64,000 bases of DNA from Acidobacteriota bacterium (GCA_016716435.1 JADJWI010000007.1:172764-236763); one strand, 5' to 3'. Counted from the stretch's first letter, positions 34,101 to 42,314 are shown. Made by a program: numbers and translations. The notes: generated by a model from the letters alone, not told the origin.

Positions 34101-34226
34101 GTAATGCGCGGCCCGCCACTTTGCCAGCTCGAGCGGAACTCCGGGCTCGATCGGCGGGAGCGTTGGGGCCTGTGAAAAAGCGGTCATCGTTATCAAAAGA
34201 ACGGTCAGGATCAAATACTTTGTCAT
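31104..34226 (-). CDS. Exported M1-family zinc aminopeptidase with in-frame palindromic inserts
   Basis: 1040 aa with a signal peptide (MTKYLILTVLLITMTAFSQA). The catalytic domain has the exopeptidase GGMEHAG segment (near residue 374), the zinc motif HEASHQWFGD (HExxH near 408) and the third ligand in WLKEGFATF. It should trim N-terminal residues from peptides in the periplasm. Compared with the usual length of about 850-900 aa it is long. At least four stretches are translated from palindromic repeats: after INV near residue 70 (SEPPASAGGQS), after VLQ (KPAREQGLNAQAGSKALPDA), after YYL (SEPPPSGGGQSG with WPAADAAGSD) and after AML (SEPPASAGGQS with HPVGEAPTPLLRKEG). All preserve the frame. 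Confidence 0.92.
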   Translation of the reverse strand: MTKYLILTVLLITMTAFSQAPTLPPIEPGVPLELAKWRAAHYSDVRYKLNLTLEKMSPVLKGTIEIRVNVSEPPASAGGQSAGSQTPPIILDWRRIRGHEDKSTISNVTVNGRIALFGRPQYVKDGISRYYAEINEHLVFYDNVVIGENVIKLDFTSPILPSGSAITRYVDKEDGSEYLYSLFVPSDASTAFPVFDQPDIKARFEVNFKRPSDWTVISNALGEDSETSSSYKPREYESNFVETRPISTYVFAFAVGPFERFWLPKETNKDVRPELKEAFNKWLNNDISVSLSGEDAARMEKEKNARLSKGFPPDSEYFQHIYVRRSQAAKFKPHAAEVFRLNREAIKYFEEYFDYKFPFAKYDLVLIPEFPFGGMEHAGATFLRESSIIFPQEPTRNDHISRALLIFHEASHQWFGDTVTMRWFDDLWLKEGFATFTAYKAMERIMPEMIAWKVFYERVKQAAYQTDSTKGTTPIYQEIPNLSAAKSAYGNIVYNKAPAFLRQAEFYLGEDKFKTAVRAFLKKHEFGNAGWEDLVREFELASTRDLGSWARTWVQQPGLPTFVLKRGGMSVDFVDGSANSITTLRIEHRGGLNELIRWSEALKYLVISADGERITGSGFTEQPFYQYGVWDGKPVGTSKDFDFVFPNYQDYGYGIFLLDEKSREYVLKNIQNEKDPFLRSMMWGALWDSVREGELDPREYVELVVKVLQKPAREQGLNAQAGSKALPDAQASATDDESTTALLLSRVGTAMNYYLSEPPPSGGGQSGRSPNWPAADAAGSDLLPRVEDMLIERMQNAETLGQRITYYRAFLNIASSERARGVLKAMLSEPPASAGGQSDERENHPVGEAPTPLLRKEGSQKDGRTLAVPAIPLKTKDRFDIVTRLLILGDPDAQKLLAELEKTETSDDAKRYAYAARAGIATAENKAKYWNDFVNNKEISESWIEAAFGPWNSIRHSELTLPYLQKALQELPNHKRNRKIFFVNGWLGAFIGGQRSEEALATINKFLADNPSLDRDLRLKILENADIIERAVKIRSKFTR
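31651..31747. repeat. Double palindromic insert in the M1 gene
   Basis: Two elements sit side by side. 31651-31705 holds CCCTC/GAGGG and GTCGGCG/CGCCGAC hairpins, translated on the minus strand as HPVGEAPTPLLRKEG. 31712-31747 is a copy of the 36-base CAGACTGGCCGCCCGCTGAC-type repeat, translated as SEPPASAGGQS. Confidence 0.85.
31885..31963. repeat. Inverted pair of the 36-base repeat in the M1 gene
   Basis: 31928-31963 is a direct copy of the 36-base repeat with three base changes. 31885-31915 is a copy in the opposite orientation (GTCAGAACCCGCTGCGTCAG). Together they form a large hairpin in mRNA and encode 26 extra residues. Confidence 0.85.
32041..32101. repeat. Third kind of palindromic insert in the M1 gene
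   Basis: A segment with AAGCCC...GGGCTT and AGGAAGGGC/GCCCTT-like pairings, translated as KPAREQGLNAQAGSKALPDA between conserved VLQ and TDDEST. It is unlike the other two repeat types. Confidence 0.55.
33983..34018. repeat. 36-base palindromic repeat near the 5' end of the M1 gene
   Basis: Identical over all 36 bases to the copy at 31712-31747, about 2.3 kb apart, with an inner palindrome CCGCC...GGCGG. It encodes SEPPASAGGQS between conserved IEIRVNV and PPIILDW. Confidence 0.88.
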
Positions 34227-34387
34227 AGCTGCTTACCTCGGGGAACAAGGCCGAAAGGCTCGATGATAGAACTATATCTTAGTGCCGCCCGCAGGCCGAA
34301 GCGTTGCTTTGACCGCCCGACGGTTGGCTTAAGCCGCCCGCGAAATGTAATATCTAGAGTTTTGGTCAAGCTGACCCTATAAACGCT

Positions 34388-35488
34388 ATGCTACAGGCCG
34401 GAATAGTTGGGCTGCCCAACGTAGGAAAATCAACGCTCTTTAACGCCCTTACCGCACAGGAAGCGGCGCTTGCCGCAAACTACCCTTTTGCGACCATCGA
34501 ACCGAACGTCGGGGTCGTTGCCGTTCCGGATGAACGCCTCACCGTGCTCGAAAAGCTTGTCGGTGCCCAAAAGGTCGTCCCCGCCACGGTCGAGTTCGTC
34601 GATATCGCCGGGCTCGTCCGCGGTGCGTCAAAGGGCGAGGGCCTCGGCAATCAGTTCCTTGCGAATATCCGCGAAACGCACGCCGTGATCCAGGTCGTCC
34701 GCTGTTTTGAGGACGAGAATATCGTCCACGTCGAAGGCTCGGTTGACCCGATCCGCGATATTGAAACGATCCAGATAGAGCTCGCCCTTGCCGATCTCGC
34801 CTCGCTCGAAAAGCGACGCGACAAGGCAGGCCGCGGGGCTAAATCGGGCGATAAAGACGCTAAACGCGAGATCGAGATAATCGAGAAAATAATGCCGGTG
34901 CTTGAAGAAGGAAAGCCGGTGCGGTCCGCTCCGCTTTCCGAGGACGAACGCGAGATCGTGCGGAAATGGTTTCTGCTGACGAGTAAGCCGACCATCTACG
35001 CCGCCAACGTTGACGAGGCAACGCTCGCCGATCCGACAAGCAACCCGCACGTTCAAAAGGTGATCGAGCACGCGAAAAAAGAGAATGCAGACGTTGTCCC
35101 GATCTGTGCCAAGCTCGAGGCCGAGCTCGTCGCACTCGACGCGGCGGACCGTGCCGACTATCTTAAAGACCTCGGCCTGGCTTCTAGTGGCGTCGATGAC
35201 CTCATTAAGGCCGCGTACCATATGCTCGGGCTGATGAGCTTCCTGACCGCCGGCGAAAAGGAAGTACGTGCATGGACCATCCCGATCGGCACAAAGGCTC
35301 CGCAGGCCGCCGGTGAGATCCATTCGGACATCGAACGCGGCTTCATCCGCGCCGAGATCATCGGCTACGAAGACCTCGTCGCCTGCGGCAGCCGCAAAGC
35401 CGCCAGCGAAAAAGGTCTCGCCCGGCTCGAAGGGAAAGACTACATAATGCAAGAAGGCGACGTGGTCGATTTCCGATTCAACGTTTAG
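34388..35488 (+). CDS. ychF: Redox-regulated ATPase/GTPase YchF (Ola1 family)
   Basis: 366 aa, the usual length. G1 is GLPNVGKST at residues 7-15; FVDIAGLVRGASKGEGLGNQFL carries the switch/G3 region. The NxxD/E-like specificity segment is altered (YAANVDE), as in this ATP-preferring family. The C-terminal TGS domain contains VRAWTIPIGTKAPQAAG and HSDIERGFIRAE. YchF binds ribosomes and responds to oxidative stress. It is divergent from the M1 peptidase and is followed by a CDF transporter after 28 bases. Confidence 0.95.
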   Translation: MLQAGIVGLPNVGKSTLFNALTAQEAALAANYPFATIEPNVGVVAVPDERLTVLEKLVGAQKVVPATVEFVDIAGLVRGASKGEGLGNQFLANIRETHAVIQVVRCFEDENIVHVEGSVDPIRDIETIQIELALADLASLEKRRDKAGRGAKSGDKDAKREIEIIEKIMPVLEEGKPVRSAPLSEDEREIVRKWFLLTSKPTIYAANVDEATLADPTSNPHVQKVIEHAKKENADVVPICAKLEAELVALDAADRADYLKDLGLASSGVDDLIKAAYHMLGLMSFLTAGEKEVRAWTIPIGTKAPQAAGEIHSDIERGFIRAEIIGYEDLVACGSRKAASEKGLARLEGKDYIMQEGDVVDFRFNV

Positions 35489-35516
35489 GCCGGAACCGAG
35501 CATCCAACCAAACTAT

Positions 35517-36146
35517 ATGGGAGCTTGCTGCGAAATGGATTGCGGGCTAATGCCTGTGGCTGCACGCCAGCGCCGAACGCTTTGGTTGGTATTGATCATC
35601 AATGCCGTGATGTTCGCTGTGATCGTCGTAGCCGGATTTCGTTCGGGTTCAATATCCCTGCTTGCAGACAGTGTTGATAACCTCGGCGACGCGCTCACTT
35701 ACGGACTCAGCCTATTGGCGGTTGGCGGAACGCTGGCGGCAAAGGCGAGAGTTTCTCTTTTTAAGGGTTCGCTGATCTTATTTGCCGCCGTTTTCGTAGG
35801 AGCTCAGATAGTTTACCGCCTTCTCGATCCAAACGTGCCGATCTTTGAAATGATGGCCGGGTTTGCCGTTTTAGGACTCGCAGCAAATTCCCTATGCCTT
35901 TTGCTTCTCTGGCGGCACCGTAATGAAGACATAAATATGAGCTCGGTCTGGGAATGTTCGCGAAATGATATCGCTTCAAACTTTTCAGTCATTGTGGCAG
36001 CGTTTGCGGTCTGGTTTTTTGGCTCCGGTATTCCCGATCTCATTGTGGCTTCGATTCTCTTTATCATACTTGTCCGCTCGGCATTCCGCGTTGTCGGTTC
36101 CTCACTGGGCGAGTTGAGAAATGCTTCCACCGGAAGCGTTCAATAA
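35517..36146 (+). CDS. Cation diffusion facilitator-like transporter
   Basis: 209 aa with about five to six membrane helices. The ISLLADSVDNLGDAL segment is the CDF metal site in helix 2 (D-x3-D form, although the first of the usual His/Asp pair is Ser), and helix 5 carries SSVWECSRNDIASN, the second half-site. The N-terminus is short and cysteine-containing (MGACCEMDCG), a possible metal-sensing end. The protein lacks the C-terminal cytoplasmic domain of typical ZitB/YiiP proteins, so it is a compact form. It overlaps the possible upstream start of the TonB receptor, but the true receptor start is 28 bases later. Zn or Fe is the likely substrate. Confidence 0.8.
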   Translation: MGACCEMDCGLMPVAARQRRTLWLVLIINAVMFAVIVVAGFRSGSISLLADSVDNLGDALTYGLSLLAVGGTLAAKARVSLFKGSLILFAAVFVGAQIVYRLLDPNVPIFEMMAGFAVLGLAANSLCLLLLWRHRNEDINMSSVWECSRNDIASNFSVIVAAFAVWFFGSGIPDLIVASILFIILVRSAFRVVGSSLGELRNASTGSVQ

Positions 36147-36174
36147 AAGAAAAGTTGGGATTTGGAACTTATAC

Positions 36175-38352
36175 ATGCTTCTAAGAATTCGAATAATCTT
36201 AGTTCTTATTTTCACGGCTACTTCTCTCTATGGCCAACAGGCTGATTCGCTGCGAGTTTTCGTGAAGAATCACGACACGGGCGAGCCGATAGCTGATGCT
36301 AAGATCACGATAAAAGGCTCTGGGATTCTTGCAGCTACCGATTCCAGCGGCTGTGCTGTAGTCTCAAATGTTTCGGCTGGCGAGCAAACCATCGTAATTG
36401 AATCGCTCGGTTACACCCCTGTTGAGCTATCCCTTTCGTTCCCTCTTTCCGATACATCCGAACGCATTATTGAGCTTGAACTCACCAACGAGCTTGCAGA
36501 GGTAACGATCGAATCAACCCGCTCCGGTCGGACGATCGAGGCCGAACCGACGCGCGTTGAAGCGATCGATGAAGAAGAGATCGAAGAAAAGATCAACATG
36601 CGGCCGGCAAATGTCTCGATGGTGCTGAATGAAAGCACCGGGATAAAGGTCCAGCAGACCTCGGCCACATCCGCAACGCAGAGCATTCGCATTCAGGGCC
36701 TTGACGGGCGTTACACACAGATGTTGAAGGACGGATTCCCGTCATTCGGCGGCTTTGCCGGGAGCCAATCGCTGCTCGAGATACCGCCGCTGGACCTGAG
36801 GCAGGTGGAGATAATCAAGGGCCCGGCGGCAACCTTCTACGGCGAAGGAGCGATCGCCGGGGTCGTTAACTTCATCAGCAAATCGCCCGGCGAGGAGGCT
36901 GAGTCAACGCTCCTGCTTAACCAGACATCCGCACTCGGTTCCGACGCTTCGCTTTTCACGACCCGAAAACTCGGGCGGTTTGGCTACACATTTCTGGGGC
37001 AGTTCAATTATCAGAATGAGTATGACGTAGATGACGATGGCTTCAGCGATCTGCCGCGAACATACTCTTTTGCGATTTCGCCGCGTGCGTTCTTCTATCT
37101 CGATGAGAAAACGCAGTTGACGATAGGAAATTCGACCACCTACCAGAACCGAAAGGGCGGCGATATGAGTGTCATCCGAGGAAATATCGGCCCGCAGAAC
37201 ATCTATTTTGAGAAGAATGTCTCAGTTCGGAATGTCACGACCGCGAACTTTACTCGAGAACTAGCCAAAGGACGCCGTTTCGTCGCAAAACAGAGCATCG
37301 CTTTTTTCGATCGAGATCTGAAAACGCCGGGCTACAACTTTGCCGGCACGCAGTTGAATTCCTACACGGACATCGCCTTCTTTGCGCCGGTCAAAAACCA
37401 CGCACTCGTCTTCGGTTTTACGGCCGCTTTTGACCGATTCGATGAGGCGAACGCCCTGCCGGACGCGGCCGAGCGCGATGAGCTACGAGCTTCCTTCGGT
37501 GGATTTGTCCAGGACACGGTGGACATCACCGACCGCCTTTCGATCGAGGCCGGACTTCGCGTTGACGGCACTCGTGATCATGGTGCCTTCGTATTGCCTC
37601 GCGTCTCTGTGCTTTATCGGTTCACGGAGAATTTGACGAGCCGCATCGGATTCGGTCTCGGGTATAAGACCCCGACCATCTTCACGGAAGATTCTGAAAC
37701 GCTCCTTTTCCGCGGCGTGCTGCCGATCGAGGATGGGCTGAAAGCAGAGCGTAGCCGTGGCGGGACGTTTGATCTGAATTATCGAGCTACCATTGCAGAC
37801 AGTATCGGGCTCTCGCTCAACCAAATGTTCTTCTACACGCTGATCACCGACCCGCTCGTACTCGAAGAGCGGCCAATGGGAGGTTTTGCCTACGCGAATG
37901 CTGACAGCTCGGTGATCAGCCGGGGCTTTGAGACGAACCTGCGAGCCGATTACAACATCGCAAAGCTCTTCATTGGTTATACCTACACCGACGCGAAAGC
38001 CGGTTATCTTCCGGGCAATCGCATCCTGCCGCTTACGCCGAAGAGCAAGATCAATTCTTCCCTTATCTTCGAGGAACACGACAGCTTCAAGGCCGGCATC
38101 GAGGCCCACTTTACGGGACGTCAGACGCTCTCGGACCGCACATCAGCCCGCTCCTACACAGTTGTCGGTATATTCGGCGAGAAGATCTTCAAGAACTATA
38201 GCCTCTTCATCAACGCCGAGAACATCACCGATGTAAGGCAAAGCCGCTACAGCCAGGTCGTCTTTCCGCCCTTCACTGCTCCGACCTTCGCGGAGGTCTA
38301 TACGCACCTTGAGGGTCGCGTCTTTAACGGCGGTATCAAGATCAGGTTTTGA
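36175..38352 (+). CDS. TonB-dependent outer-membrane receptor
   Basis: 725 aa from the ATG at 36175, which is followed by a clean signal peptide (MLLRIRIILVLIFTATSLYG); the earlier ATG at 36121 lies inside the CDF gene. A carboxypeptidase-like regulatory domain (DTGEPIADAKITIKG, near residues 20-95) precedes a plug (VSMVLNESTGIKVQ, IRIQGLDGRYTQMLKDG, VEIIKGPAATFYGEGAIAGVVNF) and a 22-strand barrel ending GGIKIRF with the terminal Phe. It imports a metal chelate or similar ligand. Next to it, convergent with a two-base gap, is a PepSY membrane protein, which fits iron or metal uptake. Confidence 0.9.
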   Translation: MLLRIRIILVLIFTATSLYGQQADSLRVFVKNHDTGEPIADAKITIKGSGILAATDSSGCAVVSNVSAGEQTIVIESLGYTPVELSLSFPLSDTSERIIELELTNELAEVTIESTRSGRTIEAEPTRVEAIDEEEIEEKINMRPANVSMVLNESTGIKVQQTSATSATQSIRIQGLDGRYTQMLKDGFPSFGGFAGSQSLLEIPPLDLRQVEIIKGPAATFYGEGAIAGVVNFISKSPGEEAESTLLLNQTSALGSDASLFTTRKLGRFGYTFLGQFNYQNEYDVDDDGFSDLPRTYSFAISPRAFFYLDEKTQLTIGNSTTYQNRKGGDMSVIRGNIGPQNIYFEKNVSVRNVTTANFTRELAKGRRFVAKQSIAFFDRDLKTPGYNFAGTQLNSYTDIAFFAPVKNHALVFGFTAAFDRFDEANALPDAAERDELRASFGGFVQDTVDITDRLSIEAGLRVDGTRDHGAFVLPRVSVLYRFTENLTSRIGFGLGYKTPTIFTEDSETLLFRGVLPIEDGLKAERSRGGTFDLNYRATIADSIGLSLNQMFFYTLITDPLVLEERPMGGFAYANADSSVISRGFETNLRADYNIAKLFIGYTYTDAKAGYLPGNRILPLTPKSKINSSLIFEEHDSFKAGIEAHFTGRQTLSDRTSARSYTVVGIFGEKIFKNYSLFINAENITDVRQSRYSQVVFPPFTAPTFAEVYTHLEGRVFNGGIKIRF

Positions 38353-38354
38353 AC

Positions 38355-39104
38355 TTAGCGCCGCTTCCAAGTTCGGCGCAGTGTTTTGGAGCTCACAAAG
38401 TAGAGCAGAAAGCCCGACATAACGGTCAGGATGCCGAGGATGGAAAACGCTCTTAGAACGTAGTTGTTGATATTGTCGCGGCCGGAGAAATCCATTGTGT
38501 GAAGCATCCAAAGGAAGTCGAATGCCCGCCAGCTATTTGTGCGGACGGCATGGACCTGCCCATCGTTGGTGCCGACGTACACCGTAGCATTCTCCGGGTG
38601 CTTGAGTGTGATCGCCCATGCCGGAAGCGGTTTTTCGCGATACTCATGATGCCCACTTATCACTTCTTGGGTCACGAACTCGACAGTTGCAACCTCCGAA
38701 GGCTGATGCATCATTCCGGTCGCAATTGTCTTCGCCTCGTGTTCATTGATCGGATCGCGAATCCGCCCGTTTGCGGCATGAACTAGTACGGCTCGAGCTT
38801 TCGGGCCTTTGCCGTAAGTGATCGAGTAATAAGGCTCGCCCATCACGGCAACCATTCTGAATTTATTGAGGTCGGCGGCCTCACCATTCGCCTGCGAAGC
38901 CATCGCCTCATGCGGCGGCATTGTGAACAGCGACGGATCGGGCATCGCGGCCTCATGCCGAAGATGGTCGCCGTGTATCTCATCAAGGACCGTCCAGCTG
39001 AAATACAGCCCACCGAGCGTCCATAGAAGAAACTGGACCCCGATGAAAACACCGAGATACCGATGCACTTTCCGGATGTAAAAATTGCGGCCTTTTAGGT
39101 TCAT
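38355..39104 (-). CDS. PepSY-associated membrane protein
   Basis: 249 aa. The N-terminus has a basic segment and a first helix (IRKVHRYLGVFIGVQFLLWT, the PepSY_TM signature HRYLG). A PepSY-like periplasmic part holds KGPKARAVLVHAANG and PENATVYVGTNDGQVHAV. The last helix is FSILGILTVMSGFLLYFV. Such proteins accompany TonB receptors and may act as ferric-chelate reductases or sensors. The WMLHTMDFSGRDNINN segment with His is a candidate haem or metal contact. It converges with the TonB receptor (two-base gap), so they share a locus but not a transcript. Confidence 0.8.
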   Translation of the reverse strand: MNLKGRNFYIRKVHRYLGVFIGVQFLLWTLGGLYFSWTVLDEIHGDHLRHEAAMPDPSLFTMPPHEAMASQANGEAADLNKFRMVAVMGEPYYSITYGKGPKARAVLVHAANGRIRDPINEHEAKTIATGMMHQPSEVATVEFVTQEVISGHHEYREKPLPAWAITLKHPENATVYVGTNDGQVHAVRTNSWRAFDFLWMLHTMDFSGRDNINNYVLRAFSILGILTVMSGFLLYFVSSKTLRRTWKRR

Positions 39105-39185
39105 AGCGGCACGCCTCGGCGGCTGCTGGTCTTTTTAACAGAACATGGCCCGGTTCGCAATGCGGAAACCGGGTGTCAGCAGTTT

Positions 39186-39213
39186 TTGGAATTCTCCAAA
39201 GCTGTTGTATTAT
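39186..39213 (+). promoter_or_regulatory. Promoter for tRNA-Glu
   Basis: TTGGAA at 39186-39191 and TATTAT at 39208-39213, 16 bases apart, place the start point close to the tRNA at 39232. Confidence 0.5.
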
Positions 39214-39231
39214 TACGTTTCGTCAGATCTT

Positions 39232-39303
39232 GGCGGGTTCGTCTATCGGTTAGGACGCAAGATTCTCAATCTTGAAAGACGGGTTCGATTCCCGTACCTG
39301 CTA
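39232..39303 (+). tRNA. tRNA-Glu (anticodon CTC)
   Basis: A full cloverleaf: acceptor GGCGGGT pairs with ACCTGCT (two G-U pairs), D-arm with TCGGTTAGG, anticodon stem CAAGA/TCTTG around TTCTCAA (anticodon CTC, reading GAG), and T-arm ACGGG TTCGATT CCCGT. The discriminator A is at 39303 and an encoded CCA follows at 39304-39306. It converges with a tRNA-Met 30 bases away. Confidence 0.95.
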
Positions 39304-39333
39304 CCATCCTTTAAATTCCCGAAAAAAATGTGG

Positions 39334-39406
39334 TGCCCTCGGTAGGATTCGAACCTACAGCCAACAGATTATGAGTCTGCTGCTCTAACCGTTGAGCTAC
39401 AAGGGC
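39334..39406 (-). tRNA. tRNA-Met (anticodon CAT)
   Basis: On the minus strand the acceptor GCCCTTG pairs with CGAGGGC (seven pairs, one G-U), followed by T8-A9, D-stem GCTC/GAGC, anticodon loop CTCATAA (CAT), T-arm GTAGG TTCGAAT CCTAC, discriminator A and an encoded CCA at 39331-39333. CAT could also be the lysidine-modified tRNA-Ile2; the sequence alone does not settle it, but elongator Met is favoured. Confidence 0.88.
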
Positions 39407-39417
39407 ACGAATCAATA

Positions 39418-39446
39418 AGATTAGATCAATCGCGGTTTTGTGGCAA
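39418..39446 (-). promoter_or_regulatory. Promoter for tRNA-Met inside the 3' end of the DUF4328 gene
   Basis: On the minus strand, TTGCCA (39446-39441) and TAATCT (39423-39418) are 17 bases apart, with the -10 eleven bases before the tRNA. The promoter overlaps the last codons and stop of the upstream gene. Confidence 0.55.
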
Positions 39447-40232
39447 ATCTGAACCTTCGGGTTTCGGCCGCGGCGGCGCTTCATGTGGTTCCTCTGCCCT
39501 GAACGACAAGCTATCGCCAAAAACCGGAGGCGGCGGCGGTTGGTCAATGTTCCCGGATGAACTAAGGATCACGTCAAACCGTTTGAGCTGACGCCTTGTG
39601 GTCTCTTTTACGATATAGATGGCCAATGTACCGGCGGCTACCGTAAATAGTGCGCCTCCAAGAAAGAACGGTGCGTGATACTCGGAATCCGGCTGTTCAC
39701 CACGTCCATAAAGTGCGTTGGAGATGCGATACAACACATTCGATGTTAATAATGTTCCCCACCAAAATCCCACTTCGACCGGCGTTCCTGAAGGAGTATG
39801 CAGATAGCCGGTCTCGACGTCGAAGTCCGGATCGCTTTCGTTAAACAATTCTCGGATTACTTGGAACGGTTTGACTAGGTTAGCAAAAGGAATGAACCAC
39901 CAACCTACCGCCCAGCCCGGAGTGAACTCCAGATTTCGAGCCTTGAGTACGCTGAGATTGCTATAGGCCCGGTGTACCCAGATCAAAAAGGCGATGCCTG
40001 TAGCTACTCCAAGCGGAAACTCAATTACCGCTATAGTGTTTACTACGAAAGCGAAAAGCGTAATGATACCGCCATCCTCGACATAAACTGTCCATTCGGG
40101 AAAAACAATGATCATTCCCCCGAACACCGTATAGACGACATCGCATATGACGTTCAAAGCGAGCAGGCCTATGGCCACCCAAGAAACGAAAAGAGGGTCG
40201 CGGAAATCATCGCTTTTGAATGCGTTTACCAT
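39426..40232 (-). CDS. DUF4328 family membrane protein
   Basis: 268 aa with five to six helices. The family signature is visible in IWVHRAYSNLSVLKARNLEF, PGWAVGWWFIPFANLVKPFQ and then a helix with FWWGTLL. The N-terminal helices (WVAIGLLALNVICDVV) differ from classical proteins, and the C-terminal tail is Pro-rich (QPPPPPVFGDSL). The function is unknown. It lies 16 bases downstream of a small membrane protein with a similar Pro-rich end, so they are likely an operon. Confidence 0.8.
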   Translation of the reverse strand: MVNAFKSDDFRDPLFVSWVAIGLLALNVICDVVYTVFGGMIIVFPEWTVYVEDGGIITLFAFVVNTIAVIEFPLGVATGIAFLIWVHRAYSNLSVLKARNLEFTPGWAVGWWFIPFANLVKPFQVIRELFNESDPDFDVETGYLHTPSGTPVEVGFWWGTLLTSNVLYRISNALYGRGEQPDSEYHAPFFLGGALFTVAAGTLAIYIVKETTRRQLKRFDVILSSSGNIDQPPPPPVFGDSLSFRAEEPHEAPPRPKPEGSDLPQNRD

Positions 40233-40248
40233 ATTTTCGGTCTGATCG

Positions 40249-40605
40249 TCAGAATGTCGGCGGGGGCGGCGGGCCTGACGCCGTGGTCGGATCTTCGTCG
40301 GGTATCTGCGAGACGTGCCGAAGGATGAGCCACATTCCCAGAAGGCTCAGGCCCAGCCCGGCAAACGAAATTAAAACCGCCGGCCAGTAAATGTCCTGCT
40401 CAACCGTGTCGATGTTCGAACCCGATGCGATATATGCGACGGCGACGATCGTAGCGGCGACCAGCGGAAGCACCCACTGTAGCCCGATGCCGACCGCAAG
40501 GCTGATAACCGCCCAGAGCCCGCCGTTCCTACCATTTGAATTCGCGCTCCGAAAGGTGTGGATGGCGAAGATGACGATCGCAATGATTCCAAAGAGAGAG
40601 AGCAT
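40249..40605 (-). CDS. Small three-helix membrane protein, Pro-rich tail
   Basis: 118 aa with three predicted helices (LFGIIAIVIFAIHTF, LWAVISLAVGIGLQWVLPLVAATIVAV, and WPAVLISFAGLGLSLLGMWLIL), ending SGPPPPPTF. I do not recognise the family. The Pro-rich tail echoes that of the following DUF4328 protein, suggesting both ends bind a common partner. The coding frame is favoured by the 16-base spacing to the next gene and by the helix pattern. Confidence 0.6.
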   Translation of the reverse strand: MLSLFGIIAIVIFAIHTFRSANSNGRNGGLWAVISLAVGIGLQWVLPLVAATIVAVAYIASGSNIDTVEQDIYWPAVLISFAGLGLSLLGMWLILRHVSQIPDEDPTTASGPPPPPTF

Positions 40606-40721
40606 TGTGAACCTCCGTAAGCTATTCTGCGTGTGTCGCGTGACGTTTCCCGAAAGTTAAATTATCTGCTATATTTCCCTAGCTCTCTCAGAATCTCAAA
40701 TTTGTTTCGAGGAAAAATCTA

Positions 40722-42314
40722 ATGAGCGCAGTATCTGATCCCGGCAGCTCCAATTCGACGGGCGGTTTCTTTGGCCATCCGAAGGGCCTCTCCACGCTTT
40801 TTTTCACCGAGATGTGGGAACGCTTCTCGTTCTACGGCCTGCGGCCCTTGCTGGTGCTTTTTATGGCCGCTGCGGTAACGCAGGACGGCTGGGGCTGGGA
40901 TCGCGGGGAGGCTTCGGCGATCGTCGGCATCTATGCAGCCTGTGTTTATTTGGCCTCGCTTCCCGGCGGGTGGATCGCCGATAAACTTCTGGGACTTCGC
41001 AAAGCCGTACTCTACGGCGGAGCTTTGATCTCGCTCGGCCACCTGACCATTGGCGTCTCTGCCCTTGTTGATTCCAAACTGCCGTTCTTTCTCGGCCTTG
41101 TTTTCATCGTGCTCGGCACGGGGCTTTTGAAACCGAATATCTCCGCAATGGTCGGCGATCTTTATCCCGAAGGCGGAGGCCGACAGGACGCGGGTTTCTC
41201 CATCTTTTACATGGGGATAAACATCGGCGCAATGGTCGGAGCTTTGGTCACCGGATACCTCGGCGAAGAGATCGGCTGGCATTGGGGCTTTTCGGCGGCC
41301 GGCGTCGCGATGCTCATCGGTTTGCTTCAGTTTTGGCTGATGTCGCCGAAAACGCTTGGCGATATCGGCTCCGAGCCGACCAGACACCCTGACCCGGCGA
41401 TCCAAGCAAAACAGGAAATGCAGGTAAAACTATTTACCGGCATCGGGCTCGGCATCTTGGCTCTCGTTATCGTTTTGGTCGCAACTGGCGTTTTGACCAT
41501 CAACGCTCCGGTGGTCGGTCAATATTTAGCCTATGTCCTGGTCGCGATCGCTTTCGGATATTTTGCCTATCTTTTCGTCTTCGGCGGTTTGAGCGGCGAG
41601 GAGAAGAAAAGGGTCGTCGTCATCGCCGTCCTGTTCATCTTTGCCGCGATCTTCTGGTCGGCATTTGAGCAGACGCCGACCGCACTCAACCTGTTTGCAC
41701 GCGATTTCACAGAGCGGACCATCGGGACATTCGTGATTCCGGCTACATGGTTTCAATCGATAAATTCGCTCTTCATCATCATCTTTGCCCCGGTCGTAGC
41801 CGCATTCTGGAGCTACCTGGCGAGCCGCAAGATTGAACTCTCAAGCCCGGTAAAGTTCGCCATCGGTCTTGGCTTCGCAGCTCTCAGTTTTGTGTTGATC
41901 CTTCTCGCCTCGAACATGGTGGTCTCGTCCGATGGGGCTAAGGTCTCGGCCATGTGGCTGATCATCTTCTATCTATTCCTTACACTCGGCGAGCTTTTCG
42001 TCAGCCCGGTCGGGCTTTCCTCGATGACGACGCTATCTCCGCGGAGGTTTGTCGGACAGGTGATGGGCATCTGGTTCATCGCTTCGGCCCTCGGCAACCT
42101 GATCGGCGGCCTTGTAGGCGGCAACGTTGACCCCGAGAACCTCACGCTGATGCCGAAGCTCTTTACCACGACCGCACTTTTCCTCGGCGGAGCGGCCGTC
42201 GTGCTGGTCATCCTCGCGATACCAATATCCCGCATGATGCGTGAGGCAAAATCCATTGATCCGCCCGAAGACCCAATAAACGAGGTACCGGACACAATGC
42301 CGGACGAAAAGTAG
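40722..42314 (+). CDS. POT-family proton-coupled oligopeptide transporter
   Basis: 530 aa with 14 predicted helices. Family signatures: EMWERFSFYGLRPLL (the ExxERFxYYG motif of helix 1, with Phe replacing the first Tyr), GGWIADKLLGLRKAV, and GTGLLKPNISAMVGDLY followed by FSIFYMGINIGA (the PTR2 signature). Helix 7 carries the FWSAFEQTPTALNLFA segment, whose Glu takes part in proton coupling. It imports di- and tripeptides using the proton gradient in the inner membrane. The gene ends at a long bidirectional terminator (42336-42372). Confidence 0.93.
   Translation: MSAVSDPGSSNSTGGFFGHPKGLSTLFFTEMWERFSFYGLRPLLVLFMAAAVTQDGWGWDRGEASAIVGIYAACVYLASLPGGWIADKLLGLRKAVLYGGALISLGHLTIGVSALVDSKLPFFLGLVFIVLGTGLLKPNISAMVGDLYPEGGGRQDAGFSIFYMGINIGAMVGALVTGYLGEEIGWHWGFSAAGVAMLIGLLQFWLMSPKTLGDIGSEPTRHPDPAIQAKQEMQVKLFTGIGLGILALVIVLVATGVLTINAPVVGQYLAYVLVAIAFGYFAYLFVFGGLSGEEKKRVVVIAVLFIFAAIFWSAFEQTPTALNLFARDFTERTIGTFVIPATWFQSINSLFIIIFAPVVAAFWSYLASRKIELSSPVKFAIGLGFAALSFVLILLASNMVVSSDGAKVSAMWLIIFYLFLTLGELFVSPVGLSSMTTLSPRRFVGQVMGIWFIASALGNLIGGLVGGNVDPENLTLMPKLFTTTALFLGGAAVVLVILAIPISRMMREAKSIDPPEDPINEVPDTMPDEK

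Noticed and set aside
39232..39406. Integration site of a mobile element at the tRNA pair
   Set aside because: No integrase and no partial tRNA duplicate found in the window.
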